From: Bifidobacteriaceae bacterium
Lineage (GTDB): Bacteria; Actinomycetota; Actinomycetes; Actinomycetales; WQXJ01
Reading direction: 5' to 3'
Assembly: GCA_031268115.1 (NCBI GenBank)
Contig: JAIRXV010000029.1
Location: 1 to 6,721 of the forward strand
DNA: 6,721 nucleotides
The notes beneath the pieces are model-generated. The model saw only the letters and a list, made by a program, of their open reading frames with translations. It was not told where the DNA came from and did no database searches. Position 1 is the first letter of the stretch. Each line of letters begins with the position of its first letter. Shown piece after piece: positions 5,562-6,721 of the stretch. Both the position numbers and the translations under genes were made by a program.

Positions 5562-6721
5562 TTACTGTGAGCGCACGCCGCTGCGCACGACCTCATACTG
5601 AGTGGTTGTCACGCTGGCACCGCGAACCATGATCGGGGCGATCGCCTGTTTGAAAGCCTTTATCGAGGGATCGTTCATTTTGTCCACCATTGCCAGCGTG
5701 TTGCGATAGAACTCGCGGGCATGGGCATCGGTGCCCATAAACTGTTTAGCCGCGTCGCTTTCGGCAGTGTTGTTCGAGATCGCCAGATCTCTGGTTACCG
5801 TAACGAAGTTCGGGGTCTGCGGATTAGGAGCGCCAGCAAGGGCCGGGAAAACGTCTTGGCGGTGTTCCAAAGCCAGGACTTTGACGTCCTCAGGGATTTT
5901 GATCGAGGCGATAGGCGAACCCAGTGTGATGATGGCCGCCGGGGAATATTGGCTGCGGAATTCCTTACATGAGGCGACCGCCGCCGCAGTGATACCGCCC
6001 AACGAGTGCCCAATCATAAGAATCTGCTCGCCCTTCTTCACTCCGGCGTCTGACAGTGCCTTCAAGACGCCATCCACGAGGTCGTTCGGCAATTCGCCCA
6101 TGCCCTGGATGTCGGAGACGAGGTCCATAGGGTTACTGCCCCCGATGAGTGGGGTAGTGGGTGGAAGCGAGACAATCCACGAGGCCTTCTTGCCGGCTCC
6201 CGTGACCACTTTACTCACCAAAATGCTGGGGGTCACGTGCTTGACCTGCCAATCTGCTTTATCTACGCGGTCCACCAAATCGGCCAGCCCCCCCTTTAGG
6301 ATCTCTTTGGTGGTGCTGACTCGGCGTATTCGAGCGGCCCAATATCCCAATCCCCGAGTGATAATAGTCCCCATAATTCCGAATATCGTTGTCAACCGCC
6401 TTGTGCTGGCTGGCCCCGCAGCCAATATTGGATGCGCAACAACCATGTGGTCGAGTAATTCCCGCACCAGGGGATGGTATTTGCGCAGAGTGTCGGCCAA
6501 ATACCCCCTTCTCAACCTGGTCCGCTCCAATTCGTCTAGGAGCCATCTAGTCAACGCAATTGTGGCGGCCTTCCGGGCTAGCGGGTTGAACGGGAATCCG
6601 AGAGAGTCAAGACCATACAGCAGCCACTTCTCCAAAGTGCTCATTTCGGCGGCAACGGCCAACTCGGCCTTCCCGTATTGATCGATCGTTTTGTCGAGCG
6701 CATCGCACAGCGCCTTGGCCT
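5562..6721 (-). CDS. Alpha/beta-hydrolase (lipase/esterase-like), 5' end outside window
   Basis: The - strand frame is open to the right edge. A TTG at 6662 or ATG at 6644 could serve as starts, but coding-like sequence (ALCDALDKTIDQYGKAE) continues upstream, so the gene is probably truncated by the window. Numbered from 6662, residues 1-120 are mostly helical with a weakly hydrophobic stretch near 91-110. The hydrolase domain follows: a strand WIVSLPPT (162-169), GHSLGG (218-223) with S220 as nucleophile after ILMI, LGSP (247-250), then EHRQD (266-270) with D270 as likely acid and H314 in the H-x-x-x-Y setting as likely base. The catalytic triad thus appears complete. It probably hydrolyses a lipid or other ester; the substrate is unknown. 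The N-terminal helices could be the end of a WXG100-like or other secretion-type domain, as in some actinobacterial secreted hydrolases, but this cannot be decided here. Confidence 0.78.
   Translation of the reverse strand, partial: AKALCDALDKTIDQYGKAELAVAAEMSTLEKWLLYGLDSLGFPFNPLARKAATIALTRWLLDELERTRLRRGYLADTLRKYHPLVRELLDHMVVAHPILAAGPASTRRLTTIFGIMGTIITRGLGYWAARIRRVSTTKEILKGGLADLVDRVDKADWQVKHVTPSILVSKVVTGAGKKASWIVSLPPTTPLIGGSNPMDLVSDIQGMGELPNDLVDGVLKALSDAGVKKGEQILMIGHSLGGITAAAVASCKEFRSQYSPAAIITLGSPIASIKIPEDVKVLALEHRQDVFPALAGAPNPQTPNFVTVTRDLAISNNTAESDAAKQFMGTDAHAREFYRNTLAMVDKMNDPSIKAFKQAIAPIMVRGASVTTTQYEVVRSGVRSQ

Noticed and set aside
5731..6681. 316-codon open frame on the + strand opposite the hydrolase
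   Set aside because: It is the antisense of a gene with a complete catalytic motif set. The translation has no recognisable domain, and long antisense frames are common in high-GC DNA.

Overview
The window looks like accessory DNA next to conserved genes in a high-GC actinomycete, most likely a Mycobacterium or close relative. The evidence is the composition, an aminotransferase resembling the mycobacterial Pat/HisC2 (Rv3772-type) proteins, and a small four-helix membrane protein of the 'mycobacterial 4TM / phage holin superfamily IV' type. Species cannot be fixed from the sequence alone.

Left part (1-3833, all + strand): this is probably the tail of a polymorphic toxin locus. The first reading frame is open through the left edge, so it is the C-terminal part of a larger protein. 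Its last ~130 residues carry an E-x-K core followed by a Gln/Arg-rich helix and a 'VGP...LLQALQDAGI' ending, as in restriction-endonuclease-fold toxin domains. Three bases after its stop begins the first of four tandem paralogous ORFs of 251-254 codons, which I read as an immunity-protein array. Copies 1-3 are separated by matching 25-bp spacers. Between copies 3 and 4 lies a decayed fragment of a fifth copy. The paralogs are nearly identical at both ends but strongly divergent in a ~44-residue block near the C-terminus, the expected look of immunity proteins diversified against toxin variants. Copy 4 is the most divergent, at about two-thirds identity to copy 3.

Middle (3834-5491): a short convergent gap with a GC-rich hairpin separates the array from a - strand PLP-dependent aminotransferase (pat/hisC2-like). 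That gene is divergent from the + strand 4TM protein. These look like ordinary chromosomal genes and probably mark the edge of the accessory block.

Right part (5562-6721, - strand): an alpha/beta-hydrolase (lipase/esterase-like) with a GHSLGG nucleophile motif. Its frame runs off the right edge, so its N-terminus is missing. The visible part begins with a helical stretch that could be the end of a secretion-type helical domain.

The main point of interest is the toxin-tail plus expanded, mosaic, partly decayed immunity array. No RNA genes, CRISPR, IS elements or transposase genes were seen, and no gene-free stretch exceeds 300 bases.
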